Source: Moraxella lacunata (GTDB taxonomy: Bacteria; Pseudomonadota; Gammaproteobacteria; Pseudomonadales; Moraxellaceae). From it: a stretch of DNA of 64,000 bases. The position numbers were made by a program, and so were the translations under genes. This document shows, one piece after another, positions 26,630 through 35,538 of this stretch. A model generated the notes under the pieces. That model was not told the DNA's origin. It did not search any database and worked only from the letters and a program-made list of their open reading frames with translations. Numbering within the stretch: position 1 is the first letter of the stretch; each line of letters begins with the position of its first letter. Where the stretch lies: contig NZ_UGQU01000004.1 in the NCBI RefSeq assembly GCF_900453205.1, positions 186,001 through 250,000 of the forward strand, read 5' to 3'.

Positions 26630-26657
26630 ATTGGTTTATAAATTGATAAATCAAAAC

Positions 26658-26696
26658 CAAAAACAAAGCCCAACATCGTCGGGCTTTGTTTTTGGT
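26658..26696. terminator. Bidirectional terminator
   Basis: CCAAAAACAAAGCCC and GGGCTTTGTTTTTGG flank a short loop between two convergent genes; A and T runs sit on either side. Confidence 0.85.
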
Positions 26697-26702
26697 GGGT
26701 GC

Positions 26703-27770
26703 TTACTGTCCACTGGCGGGAGCGGTCGTCTCGGTGCTGTTTTTTTGGTTTTCAAGCTCAGCGATTTGGGCTTCGAGTAGGGCGATTTGCTCGGCTTTGG
26801 CGGTCGTCAAATCTTCCATTAGAGTCAGCTGATCTTGGATGAGTTTTTCTTGTTCAGCGATTTGGGCATCTTTGTCTGCCAAACGGTCAATCTCTTCTTT
26901 GATGAGTGCAGGGTCGCTTGGAATCTCAGCATTTAGAATTTCATCGGGATTAACCACAGGTTTGATGTCTGGCAGAATGCTGTCAGCAGAATCAACAGCT
27001 GGGGTCTCTGCCGGTGTTGTTTCTACCTGCTCTGGGGTGGGTTCAGGGGTGCTTGATTGGGTAGGGGCTGTGCTAACGGCAGGCGTGGGGGTATTAACAG
27101 TGCTACTGTCATTACCACTCATTGCCATGTAGAGTGCCACGCCAATCAGGGCTAGGGCAATCACACCGCCCAAGATGAGCTTGTTGAGCTTTTTGGGGTC
27201 GCTAAGTAGCCCTGTCAAGTCGCTTTTGTCGCCACTATTTTTGGCAGGCTTTGGAGTTTTAGAGGCTTTGGGTTTAGTCATTTTTGGGGTTTTGGGCGAG
27301 CCATCTTTTTTGCCAAACAATCCTTTTTTAGCAGGCTTATCTTTGGCGACTTCGCTTTGCCCGAGGCCACTGGCGACACTTGCTCCTGCGACTGCTCCTG
27401 CACCCAGTAGGGCGGTATCGACGTTGCTGTTTGCCACGTCAGTGGGGGCATTGGCTTGGTTTAGGTCATCTAGTTGATTGAAAAAATCGTCTTGGGCGGT
27501 GTTATTGGTAGCGTGGGTCAAATCAATGCCAGTGGCATTATCAGCCACGGTTACATCGGATAGGGCGATGTCCACAGGCTCATTGATGGTTAAGTCAATG
27601 TCAGAGCTAGCGGTGTTGGCAGTGTTTTGGTCAAACAGCTCGTCAAATTCGGCACTTAAATCGACATCAGCAGTCGTGTCGGTGCTGGCATTGAGATCGG
27701 CATTGCCAAAATCAATGTCCAAAAATTCATCATCAAAATTAATCTCGTTCGGGTCTTTTTTCTCTGACAT
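26703..27770 (-). CDS. Hypothetical acidic single-pass membrane protein
   Basis: 355 residues. The first 130 are acidic and Asp/Thr/Ala-rich; 140-195 are Lys/Pro-rich (KKGLFGKKDGSPKTPKMTKP); one hydrophobic span near 196-217 (LILGGVIALALIGVALYMAM); then a Thr/Pro/Glu-rich linker and a C-terminal coiled coil (about 285-345, LADKDAQIAEQEKLIQDQL). This suggests a cytoplasmic N-terminal half and a periplasmic coiled-coil tail, as in FimV-like or envelope-organising proteins, but no domain is recognised. The 226-bp spacer to the next gene shows nothing clear. Confidence 0.7.
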   Translation of the reverse strand: MSEKKDPNEINFDDEFLDIDFGNADLNASTDTTADVDLSAEFDELFDQNTANTASSDIDLTINEPVDIALSDVTVADNATGIDLTHATNNTAQDDFFNQLDDLNQANAPTDVANSNVDTALLGAGAVAGASVASGLGQSEVAKDKPAKKGLFGKKDGSPKTPKMTKPKASKTPKPAKNSGDKSDLTGLLSDPKKLNKLILGGVIALALIGVALYMAMSGNDSSTVNTPTPAVSTAPTQSSTPEPTPEQVETTPAETPAVDSADSILPDIKPVVNPDEILNAEIPSDPALIKEEIDRLADKDAQIAEQEKLIQDQLTLMEDLTTAKAEQIALLEAQIAELENQKNSTETTAPASGQ

Positions 27771-27996
27771 GGGAAACCTATCTTATTGGCTAAATGGGGC
27801 TAATGAATGGCAGGGGCGTTCATCGGGCTTTGACTGACTTTGATACAAGTCGGGTCTGATGGTGCCAATGAGACGCTTACCAACAAATATTGCTGTACTA
27901 TATCAAAATTTACAAGAATTTTCAGCTTTTTACAACAAAATTAAGACAAAAAGCACAAATTTTGACTCAAATTCATGGTAGGGCGACATCTGATGG

Positions 27997-28251
27997 CTAT
28001 TTTATAAAACGCACCACGCCCACGCTCTCTGTCATCGCCCCTTCGGTGGTGGCTTGGATTTGGGGTAGGTCGTCTGCGGTGGGTCGGCGTGCTGTATGCC
28101 CACATGCCACGCACTCAATGTACTCATCAGGCTCTGGCGTGAAAATCTGCACCTGCACGGTGGTATCGGTCGCTTTGCATTGGGTGCATTTGACCCCTGC
28201 AAGAAATTGGCGTTTTGGGCGGGTGGATTGGTATCTCATGGTGTTTTTCAA
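27997..28251 (-). CDS. YheV-like zinc-ribbon protein
   Basis: 84 residues from 28251, or 80 from the second in-frame ATG at 28239 (MRYQSTRPKRQFLAGVKC). Two CxxC pairs, KCTQCKA and ECVACGH, form a zinc ribbon of the YheV/DUF2387 type. In other gammaproteobacteria YheV genes often lie next to prlC. Here prlC lies about 3.6 kb away on the same strand and the toxin locus occupies the space between, suggesting insertion of that locus at this junction. Confidence 0.8.
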   Translation of the reverse strand: MKNTMRYQSTRPKRQFLAGVKCTQCKATDTTVQVQIFTPEPDEYIECVACGHTARRPTADDLPQIQATTEGAMTESVGVVRFIK

Positions 28252-28633
28252 TAAAAATAGGGGTAGATTTTACCCCCATTTGTGCATTTGTGCAATGGTT
28301 GGTTGTTTTTCTAACATCTCGTCTATCATCAAAAACATAGCGAATGGCACTTAAATGACTGCCTGTATAAGCAGGGTATTTTTGTATTTTGATATAAGGG
28401 GGTAGGCTTCGTTTTGGCTTTGTATCCCAGTTGTTGTCATGGGCATAAATGTATTCTAAAAAATACTCTTTGCTGTCGTATTTTTGGATACGAGCATATA
28501 GGTCTTTTTTATCTACCAGTTTTTTATAGCTCCAATCCCGAAAGGGCAGTCTACAAAGCGACTCTTGGGTTAGGGCATAAGCGTTTTGTATTGACAATAG
28601 TAGGACTAAGAAAAAGATAAGTGATTTAAACAT
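28127..28633 (-). CDS. Candidate orphan immunity protein (C-terminus uncertain)
   Basis: Starts at ATG 28633 with a clear signal peptide (FFLVLLLSIQNAYA), then a Lys/Tyr-rich domain (LCRLPFRDWSYKKLVDKKDLYARIQKYDSKEY). The frame runs on into the yheV gene in another frame, and its last 40 or so residues look like chance coding, so the natural C-terminus is probably lost. It follows a decayed zincin-toxin fragment, the same order as the intact-looking pair to the right, which suggests a periplasmic immunity protein. No family recognised and no clear similarity to the neighbouring immunity candidate. Confidence 0.5.
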   Translation of the reverse strand: MFKSLIFFLVLLLSIQNAYALTQESLCRLPFRDWSYKKLVDKKDLYARIQKYDSKEYFLEYIYAHDNNWDTKPKRSLPPYIKIQKYPAYTGSHLSAIRYVFDDRRDVRKTTNHCTNAQMGVKSTPIFIEKHHEIPIHPPKTPISCRGQMHPMQSDRYHRAGADFHARA

Positions 28634-28637
28634 GTTA

Positions 28638-28923
28638 TTAACCTCTTTGGATGATGTCCCACTGCCATTTAGATAATGATAACATGGTATCCATTCTTGG
28701 GCTGTCATTTTCTGGCTTTTTGGTTGTTGGATTTGCACGCCATTTATCAATGATGTCTTGGGGTAATTGAAAAGACTGATAATCCATGATGTTATCGGTA
28801 TACCCTCGAAAAAAGGTATGGGGGACTGTTGATGGATAATTCGCTTTGTATAAAAGTATGATATAGATCATAACTGTGCCCCAGCTCATGTAAAATCGTC
28901 CGAGTTTCATTGTTAAAACTCAT
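28638..28923 (-). pseudogene. Orphan zincin toxin fragment, frameshifted
   Basis: From 28923 the frame reads SFNNETRTILHELGHSYDLYHTF, nearly the same as the active-site region of the effector at 29541 (DETRTILHELGHSLGLEH). It ends in TDNIMDYQS and MLSLSKWQWDIIQRG, matching TDNLMDY and KYQWDII there. A T6 run (A6 on the plus strand, about 28811-28816) carries one base too many; with T5 the two halves join as PYLFRGYTDNIMDY. There is no N-terminal delivery domain, so this is a displaced C-terminal toxin cassette. Confidence 0.8.
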
Positions 28924-28932
28924 TGCTATTCA

Positions 28933-29544
28933 TCAATATTTATAATTACCAATAAAAAAAATGTCAATACTATGCCGATTTTTTGGGTAGTTTTGTAAAA
29001 TATTTCTTTCATCAATTTTGCCATGCAAATCAATGTCTTTATTTTCGTATTGTATCGTTACGGATATGGGGCAATATTGTTTGCATTCAGGCAAATCTTT
29101 TAGTTTCTCATATCTTTCTAGATAAGCCAAGTGCAACTCTTCAAATAATTGTTCAGCTTTTTGTCTATCATCTGTGATGGTACTGATAAGAATGATCATC
29201 TTTTCTTTATCTGAGTTGGTCATAATATTGACTTTATCTGGATCGTGTCTGTCCATCCATAATCGCCAATCTACTTCGTCTGTATAACGCAGTCCCAACT
29301 CTAATCTAAGAAGCTCTACCTTGTTGTTAAATAAAATAAATTCATCAGGAAAGTTATAATGAAATTGACCAGTTGTTTTATCATAAGTCTTAGAATATTT
29401 TACAAATTTTAGCGTATCATATTTATCAAGACGCTTTGCCATTTGTTCATTGGTTAGCATGACCTGATAATAACCGCCACTGGCAAAACAAATGGTTGTA
29501 TTAAAAACTAATAAAATGCCAATAAAGAATTTTAATAAGTTCAT
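28933..29544 (-). CDS. Candidate immunity protein for zincin effector
   Basis: 203 residues with an N-terminal signal peptide (FFIGILLVFNTTICFAS), thus periplasmic. The mature part is hydrophilic, with a Cys pair (PECKQYC). It overlaps the end of the effector gene by 4 bp, the tight coupling usual for toxin and immunity genes, and a periplasmic location would suit protection against a peptidase delivered to the periplasm. No family recognised; the role is inferred from position and export signal. Confidence 0.6.
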   Translation of the reverse strand: MNLLKFFIGILLVFNTTICFASGGYYQVMLTNEQMAKRLDKYDTLKFVKYSKTYDKTTGQFHYNFPDEFILFNNKVELLRLELGLRYTDEVDWRLWMDRHDPDKVNIMTNSDKEKMIILISTITDDRQKAEQLFEELHLAYLERYEKLKDLPECKQYCPISVTIQYENKDIDLHGKIDERNILQNYPKNRHSIDIFFIGNYKY

Positions 29545-29969
29545 TTATTTTTCTCCTGTAAAGTAATGATATTTTTATCATTATAGATAATATCCCATTG
29601 GTATTTATTAAGTGTAATGCCTGAGTTATAATCCATAAGATTGTCTGTGTGGGATTCTTGGAATACAAAATGATTTGGTTCCTTATGGTTAAAACTATGT
29701 TCTAACCCCAAACTATGTCCCAGCTCATGTAAAATCGTCCGAGTTTCATCATTAGCATTATAAATATTTCTGTAGATAATGACATGATTACCCCAATAAT
29801 TGCAGTTTCTTGTGATTTTACATTGATGTTTTTCATCTTCATCAGGCTCTTTTCTATGAGCTATACCCAATGTGAATTTATCATTCTCCTCTACAACATA
29901 GTCGGTTAAAATAAGATAAGTAACATTTGTGCTATTGTTGGTTTCATACTGAGTGATATTTAAAACTTT

Positions 29970-30102
29970 GGTATTGTTAATTGAGTATACTTTTCTAGAA
30001 AGCCGTTCGTGGTGAGCTTGTCGAACCATAACGGTTTTCCTAGACTTCGACAAGCTCAGTCCGAACGGAAAACCTTAAAATCTATCTTTATTTAACAATA
30101 CC
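29970..30102 (-). mobile_element. 133-bp MITE, copy 2
   Basis: Same 11-bp inverted ends as copy 1; flanked by the 8-bp repeat AAAACTTT (29962-29969 and 30103-30110). Inserted in the middle of the effector gene, in the opposite orientation to copy 1. Element plus duplication is 141 bp, a multiple of three. Confidence 0.93.
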
Positions 30103-31415
30103 AAAACTTTTAATAGATTGATGGCATCATTAAAGGCTTCTCTGCTACTCTCTCCATTCAAAGGAGTCAAATTGACATTTTTCACATTATTCACTGCATG
30201 TTGATATTTTTTAGAAAAATTATCAATCGCCTGTTGTTGCTGTAACTGGTGGCTACTGATGGTGGTGATTGTGTCTTTACCGTCTTTATTTTTGTGAAAA
30301 ATTTGCTTATTTATTAAATTAATACCAATGCTTTCTTTGACTTCTGCTATCACGCCTACTTGGCTAAAAAGTTTGCTTTGGATGGCATTTGGGTAATCTT
30401 GTGGATAAGCATTTGTAGCAGAAAATGGATGAGCCACCAATTCAATGGGTTGTATCATAGCTTTTCTTCTTTTTGCATTTGGGTAAACACACAGCAGTCC
30501 GACTCGTTTTTCTGTGCCATTCTTTTTGACAAACACTTCTATGGTGCCAAGTTGGCTTAAAGCACTATTACAAGTGACAGTAATTATGGGATGATTGCTC
30601 TTGTAATAAATAATGGTTTTGGTTACAGATGTCGGCACATCCTTTGATGTATACACGGTTTTTCCTTGTTGATAAGCTGACTGCTCCATAATAAGATTGA
30701 TGCTTTCTTTGGTCATGTTGGACAATGCGTCGCCTATTGCTAAAGTGGGCTTATCCACCGTTAATCCATCACTACATTTAAATAACAGTAACGTCTCATC
30801 ATCTGTCAAGGGCGTATCTTGGTCTGACTGCTCAAAATGCAGATGTAGCTCCACACTACTAAGTCTCATGTCTGATTGATTGGTTGGTGAAAATAAATTT
30901 AACCAAGCAGGTGTATATTCATTGGGTCTGCCATATTGGATAATCTCTGATAGATTGACTAACTCTTTTCTTTGGTAGCTACGGTATTCTTCCATCAAAT
31001 TTTCTATTGTACCGAAATATATCTTTTTGCTTTTATCGGTACCATAAAGATACTCATCTCTTAACCAATCAAACCCATATCCTCCTTGATAATCATCAGG
31101 ACGTCTAAAATGCACGGTAAAGTTTGGCAATTCATCGTTAGTCTTGGTGCTGGTTAGATTGTTTTGTAACTTTGCTTGATGATACTGTGCTTGTGCTTGG
31201 CGATATTGGGCAAGTCTATTATCATCAATAATCTCTTTAAAACTGGTTTGAGAATTGATAAGTTTGGGTGGTGGATTGCATTTGCACAGACACAAATCAT
31301 CATTTAAGGCAGGCATTGCCCCACCCAAAGAAAAGGACAGTCTTGGACCACTAGGAACGATTTGCCCCATAGACTGACAAGCAGGACACCAGACATCATC
31401 GCCGATACAGCTTTG

Positions 31416-31548
31416 GATATTGTTAATTGAGTATACTTTTCTAGAAAGCCGTTCGTGGTGAGCTTGTCGAACCATAACGGTTTTCCTAGACTTCGACAAG
31501 CTCAGTCCGAACGGAAAACCTTAAAATCTATCTTTATTTAACAATACC
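31416..31548 (-). mobile_element. 133-bp MITE, copy 3
   Basis: Ends GATATTGTTAA (one mismatch to the other copies) and TTAACAATACC; flanked by CAGCTTTG (31408-31415 and 31549-31556). Inserted after about 36 codons of the effector gene, just before the PAAR cysteines. Confidence 0.92.
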
Positions 31549-31789
31549 CAGCTTTGTTTTTTGCCATCTACATCAAAAACAATGGGATTGGTGGTTGTCT
31601 GGACGATACCGCCTGCTGTGGTGGTGTCGTTTTCTAGGATGTAGTAACGGGTTAGGGGCATTTTTATTTCCTTGAGGTGAGGTTAAATGTGATTATAGAT
31701 GATTGGAGCAAGCGAATCAATCAGATATGCTTTGTGTATCATCACTTACTGTTACCGACACAAATCATTAATGAGTTATCAAGGAATCA

Positions 31790-31830
31790 TAAAATAACCA
31801 CATCCATACTGGCGGATGTGGCTATTTTAT
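31790..31830 (-). terminator. Terminator after prlC
   Basis: CCACATCC and GGATGTGG stem, extended by AAAATA and TATTTT, downstream of the prlC stop on the minus strand. Confidence 0.7.
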
Positions 31831-31874
31831 GGTTATCGTATGGTCTGATACACTACTTGGTTGTCATGATTTGG

Positions 31875-33962
31875 CTATTTGACAAACCCACTATGACGCA
31901 GTAACGCTCCCATGTCAGCGTCTCGCCCCATAAAGGCGACAAAGCTGTCTTTGGCAGGGCGAGAACCGCCCATTTGTAGGATTTCGCTTTTAAAGGCATT
32001 ACCAATGGCAGGGTCAAATACGCCATGCGTGGCGGTGTTTTGATCGCTTTCAAATTTGCCAAAAGCGTCCGCCGACAACAGCTCCGCCCATTTATAAGAA
32101 TAATACCCTGACGCATAGCCCCCTGCAAAAATATGGCTAAACGTGTTGGCAAATCGGTTATTGGCAGGGGGTTTGATGACGGCTATTTCATCACGCACGC
32201 CGTCCAGCACCGCCAAAATCTCATCATAATCCGCCAAATCTTTGCCATGAATGCGTAAATCAAACAGCCCAAACTCTATCTGGCGTAAGGTTTGTAGTCC
32301 GCTTTGGAAGTTTTTGGCGTTGAGTAGTGCAGTTAGCTTGTCTTGGGGTAGTGGCTCGCCTGTCTCTACATGGCGACTGATAAGAGCAATGCCGTCTTTG
32401 TCAATGGCAAAATTTTCCATAAACTGACTGGGCAATTCCACCGCGTCCCACTCCACGCCACTGATACCTGCCACGTCCGAGAGCGTGATTTTGGTCAATA
32501 AATGGTGCAAGCCATGCCCGAACTCATGAAACAGCGTGGTAACTTCATCAAAGGTCAAAAGGCTTGGCAAATCGCCCACCGCAGGCGAGAAGTTACCCAC
32601 GATAAAGCCGACAGGGAGCTGTTCAATCTGGCTATCTTTATGCTTTTCTTGAAAGCCAGACAGCCACGCCCCGCCACGCTTGCCTGTACGAGCAAATAGG
32701 TCAAGATACAGCCCGCCTATCAAGCCGTTTTTGTCATGTAGCTCAAAAAACTGCACGTCCGTATGCCAGCGTGGTATGTCTGCCGTCCGCTCATTAAAGG
32801 ACACGCCAAAGAGTTTGCCGATGATGTCAAACAGACCACTAAGCACCACAGGGAGCGGAAAATAAGGGCGAATCTCATCGCTGTTTAGGTTGTATTTTTC
32901 AAGGCGGATTTTTTCGGCTAGATAAGGCGTATCCCACGGCTCAACCTTGTCAAGCCCAAGCGTTTTGCCCAAAATCTCCATGTCCGCCAAATCCGCCTTA
33001 GCAAAGGGTGTGGCGTGATGAGCGAGCATTTTTAAAAAGGTTTCAATCTCATCTTTATCATTTGCCATTTTGCTTGCCAAGGATACTTGGGTGTAGTCAT
33101 CAAAGCCGAGTAGTTTGGCTTTTTCTTGGCGTAGGGCGAGTATTTCGCTCATGATGTCGCCATTGTCAAATTCGGTGTGTCCATAGCTAGACACGGCACT
33201 GGCACGGGTGTTGTAGGCGTGATAAAGCGTCTCACGCAGGGTGCGGTCATCGGCGTACTGCATGACCGCCAGATACATGGGGATATCAAGCGTGGCGACA
33301 TAGTCGGTGGCAAGTACGGTGTTTGGGTGCTTGGCTTTATAGGTGTCGCCTGCTGATTTTAGTAGGGCAAGACCGCTTGGGGTAATGCCTGACAGTTGGG
33401 CTTGGGTTAAGGGCAGGGCGAAGGCTTGGGTTGCGTCTAGGGCGTTGTCTGAGAATTTGGCGGACAGTACCGACAAGCGAGCCGAAATCTCGGCAAAGCG
33501 TGCTTTTTTGTCATCATCTAAGGCAACCCCAGACAGCGTAAAGCCTTGCAAGGCAAGCTCTACCGCTCGTCTTAGGGCGTTGTCTGCTCCTAGCTTTTCT
33601 AAATTATCATTGACAAGTTTATAAAGCTGATACAACCCCACTGATTGCCCTGTTTTGGTAGAAAAGGCGGACAAAGCAGGCAATACGTCATGATGAGCGG
33701 TGCGAATCTTTTGGCTAGATACCACGCTGTTTAGGTGCGAGAGTATCCCAAAACTGCGGTTTAGGTTAAGATTTAGGCGGTTAAACCGACCGATGATGTC
33801 AAGGGCTGTCGTTGGCTCATCGGTGCTTGGCAAATTATCCAAAAACTCATCGGCAACTTTTAAGTCTTGCTCCACTAAGGCTTTTAGTGTGCTTGCGTCT
33901 GTTTTGTCAAAATCCACAAGGCGTAAACGCTCATCTAGGGCTTGTGTGTGAAAATCAATCAT
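31875..33962 (-). CDS. prlC: Oligopeptidase A (M3 family)
   Basis: 695 residues from ATG at 33962 (MIDFHTQALDERLRLVDF), preceded by AGGAACACACC; an in-frame upstream start would add 23 unlikely residues. The zinc site TLFHEFGHGLHHLLT (HExxH) and the downstream FQSGLQTLRQIEFGLFDLRIH and FAGGYASGYYSYKWAELL segments are typical of the OpdA/PrlC group, cytoplasmic peptidases that degrade signal peptides and other oligopeptides. Confidence 0.95.
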   Translation of the reverse strand: MIDFHTQALDERLRLVDFDKTDASTLKALVEQDLKVADEFLDNLPSTDEPTTALDIIGRFNRLNLNLNRSFGILSHLNSVVSSQKIRTAHHDVLPALSAFSTKTGQSVGLYQLYKLVNDNLEKLGADNALRRAVELALQGFTLSGVALDDDKKARFAEISARLSVLSAKFSDNALDATQAFALPLTQAQLSGITPSGLALLKSAGDTYKAKHPNTVLATDYVATLDIPMYLAVMQYADDRTLRETLYHAYNTRASAVSSYGHTEFDNGDIMSEILALRQEKAKLLGFDDYTQVSLASKMANDKDEIETFLKMLAHHATPFAKADLADMEILGKTLGLDKVEPWDTPYLAEKIRLEKYNLNSDEIRPYFPLPVVLSGLFDIIGKLFGVSFNERTADIPRWHTDVQFFELHDKNGLIGGLYLDLFARTGKRGGAWLSGFQEKHKDSQIEQLPVGFIVGNFSPAVGDLPSLLTFDEVTTLFHEFGHGLHHLLTKITLSDVAGISGVEWDAVELPSQFMENFAIDKDGIALISRHVETGEPLPQDKLTALLNAKNFQSGLQTLRQIEFGLFDLRIHGKDLADYDEILAVLDGVRDEIAVIKPPANNRFANTFSHIFAGGYASGYYSYKWAELLSADAFGKFESDQNTATHGVFDPAIGNAFKSEILQMGGSRPAKDSFVAFMGRDADMGALLRHSGFVK

Positions 33963-34119
33963 GGGTGTGTTCCTAAAAATTTTGGGCTTAGAATTTGGGT
34001 TTATAATAAGGATAGCAACGCACTTTTGCAAGGAGTAGCATGGGCGTGGGGTAGGTTGCTTTTGTCATAAAAGCGTGGTATGTTTGTCTTTTATTGTTTG
34101 AATTTTTGAAAGCAAAAAC

Positions 34120-34869
34120 ATGACTCCCATTCACGTTGTTTCTTATAATATCCATAAAGGCATGTCGCCCTTAAACCGCCTTGTCAAGCTCCAACGCATG
34201 GGGCAAGCGTTGGCGGATTTGCCCATTGATGTGTTGTGCTTACAAGAAGTGCAAGGGCAAAACCTAAAACGAGCCGTCTCTTTTAATGAATACCCCGACC
34301 AGTCGCACCATGAGTGGTTTGGCGAATATCTGTCGCTGTCGCACAGCTATGGCGAAAACGTCCGCTATCCGCACGGCAATCACGGCAACGCCACGCTCTC
34401 ACGCCACCGACTAGACCCCAAGCATAACGTCAATATTACCGTCTCTCGCCTAGAAAAACGGGGCGTTCTGCACAGCGAGATAACCCCTGACGGCTGGGGC
34501 GTGCCTGTGGTTGTGCTAAATGCTCATCTTAACCTGCTAGAAGCCGACCGCACCAAGCAATACAAGGCAATCAGCGACTATATCAACAGTGAGATTGATA
34601 AGGACAAACCACTCATTTTGGCGGGGGATTTTAATGATTGGGCGAAAAAATCGGGGCGGTTTATGGCGGATTTGGGACTGTCTGAAGTCTTTTATACCAA
34701 GCACGGCAAGCACCCTGCGACTTTTCCTGCCAAGTTTCCCATGATAAGCCTTGACCGCATTTATGTACGGCATTTGACCGTACTGTCCGCCCAAGTGTAT
34801 GGCGGTGTGCCGTGGTCTGATTTGTCCGACCATTTGCCGATAGGGGCGAGGGTGGTTTTGGATAATTAG
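34120..34869 (+). CDS. Endonuclease/exonuclease/phosphatase family protein
   Basis: 249 residues. The EEP fold motifs are present: YNIHKGMSP, CLQEVQGQ (catalytic Glu), LNAHLNL, AGDFNDW and the terminal SDHLPIGA His. Members act on DNA ends, RNA or lipid phosphates; the substrate here is not clear. No signal peptide, so cytoplasmic. Confidence 0.88.
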   Translation: MTPIHVVSYNIHKGMSPLNRLVKLQRMGQALADLPIDVLCLQEVQGQNLKRAVSFNEYPDQSHHEWFGEYLSLSHSYGENVRYPHGNHGNATLSRHRLDPKHNVNITVSRLEKRGVLHSEITPDGWGVPVVVLNAHLNLLEADRTKQYKAISDYINSEIDKDKPLILAGDFNDWAKKSGRFMADLGLSEVFYTKHGKHPATFPAKFPMISLDRIYVRHLTVLSAQVYGGVPWSDLSDHLPIGARVVLDN

Positions 34870-34882
34870 ATGAGCAAACACC

Positions 34883-35482
34883 ATGAATGATATGATTGTT
34901 TTAACTCGTGATAATTTTGACGAAGTTTTAACCCAAATCAAACATTGTGATAATCCAGAAAATTTACCGATTATCCAAATTAACCTAATTCGCCCAAAAA
35001 TGACTTTTCGGCTATTTTGGTCTTTAATGATTTGTTTAGGTGGTTTATTTGTTTTATCAGCCAATATGGTAAAAGGAAATTTTGATATTTCTCTGATTGT
35101 ATTTTTTATAACATGGATTTCCATGTGGGGTTTAGGTTTAACTTATGAAGTTAAATCCTATAAAATAAAATTATTTTTTAATAATTCTGACGATATTTTT
35201 TATTGCCGATTAACACCCACGCATTTTATTTATCATTTAAATGGTGATGAATTAAAGTTGGATTGGGAAAAGGTGGCGGACATTTCTTATGTTTGGGGTG
35301 GGCAAATGAACCAAAATCATATTATGATAACTCAAAGAAATGACGATTTACTGCGTATTTTTAAAAGCCAAACCACTTTAAATATTAAAGAATTGGAAAA
35401 ACCATTAACCGCCTATTTTCACAAATGTCGCACCTTTAATTCTGACAACAAGTCCGTTTCCCTGTTTGCCATTAAACTTTAA
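34883..35482 (+). CDS. Hypothetical two-span membrane protein
   Basis: 199 residues. A soluble N-terminus of about 50 residues, two adjacent spans (LFWSLMICLGGLFVLSANMV and ISLIVFFITWISMWGLGLTY), then a beta-rich domain of about 110 residues. The layout resembles bacterial PH-domain membrane proteins, but no family is certain. 13 bp after the EEP gene, so likely cotranscribed. Confidence 0.65.
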   Translation: MNDMIVLTRDNFDEVLTQIKHCDNPENLPIIQINLIRPKMTFRLFWSLMICLGGLFVLSANMVKGNFDISLIVFFITWISMWGLGLTYEVKSYKIKLFFNNSDDIFYCRLTPTHFIYHLNGDELKLDWEKVADISYVWGGQMNQNHIMITQRNDDLLRIFKSQTTLNIKELEKPLTAYFHKCRTFNSDNKSVSLFAIKL

Positions 35483-35538
35483 ATTATAAAAAATTTAAGC
35501 TATAATACCCCCAATTTCCCCTTTAAAAAGAGAATTTT

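Larger units (their letters stand above)
29541..31661 (-). pseudogene. PAAR-domain effector with C-terminal zinc metallopeptidase, split by two MITEs
   Basis: Start MPLTRYYILENDTTTAGG at 31661. Removing the two 133-bp elements (31416-31548, 29970-30102) and one 8-bp duplication each leaves one 612-codon frame with no other stop. The N-terminal PAAR part has VWCPACQSMG, a Gly/Ala-rich middle and LCLCKCNPPPKLINSQ, as in the spike-tip domains of type VI secretion effectors. A middle region of about 400 residues is unassigned. The C-terminus has HELGHSLGLEH (HExxHxxGxxH zinc site) and a Met-turn-like DNLMDY, a metzincin-like peptidase. As it stands the gene gives three fragments, so delivery is lost unless the elements excise. 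The immunity candidate follows directly. Confidence 0.88.

Noticed and set aside
28127-28257. C-terminal extension of the orphan immunity frame into yheV
   Set aside because: The last part is out-of-frame reading of the well-supported zinc-ribbon gene; it is unlikely to be a designed overlap.
30360-30560. Plus-strand frame inside the effector gene
   Set aside because: Antisense to the reconstructed effector frame and without recognisable features.
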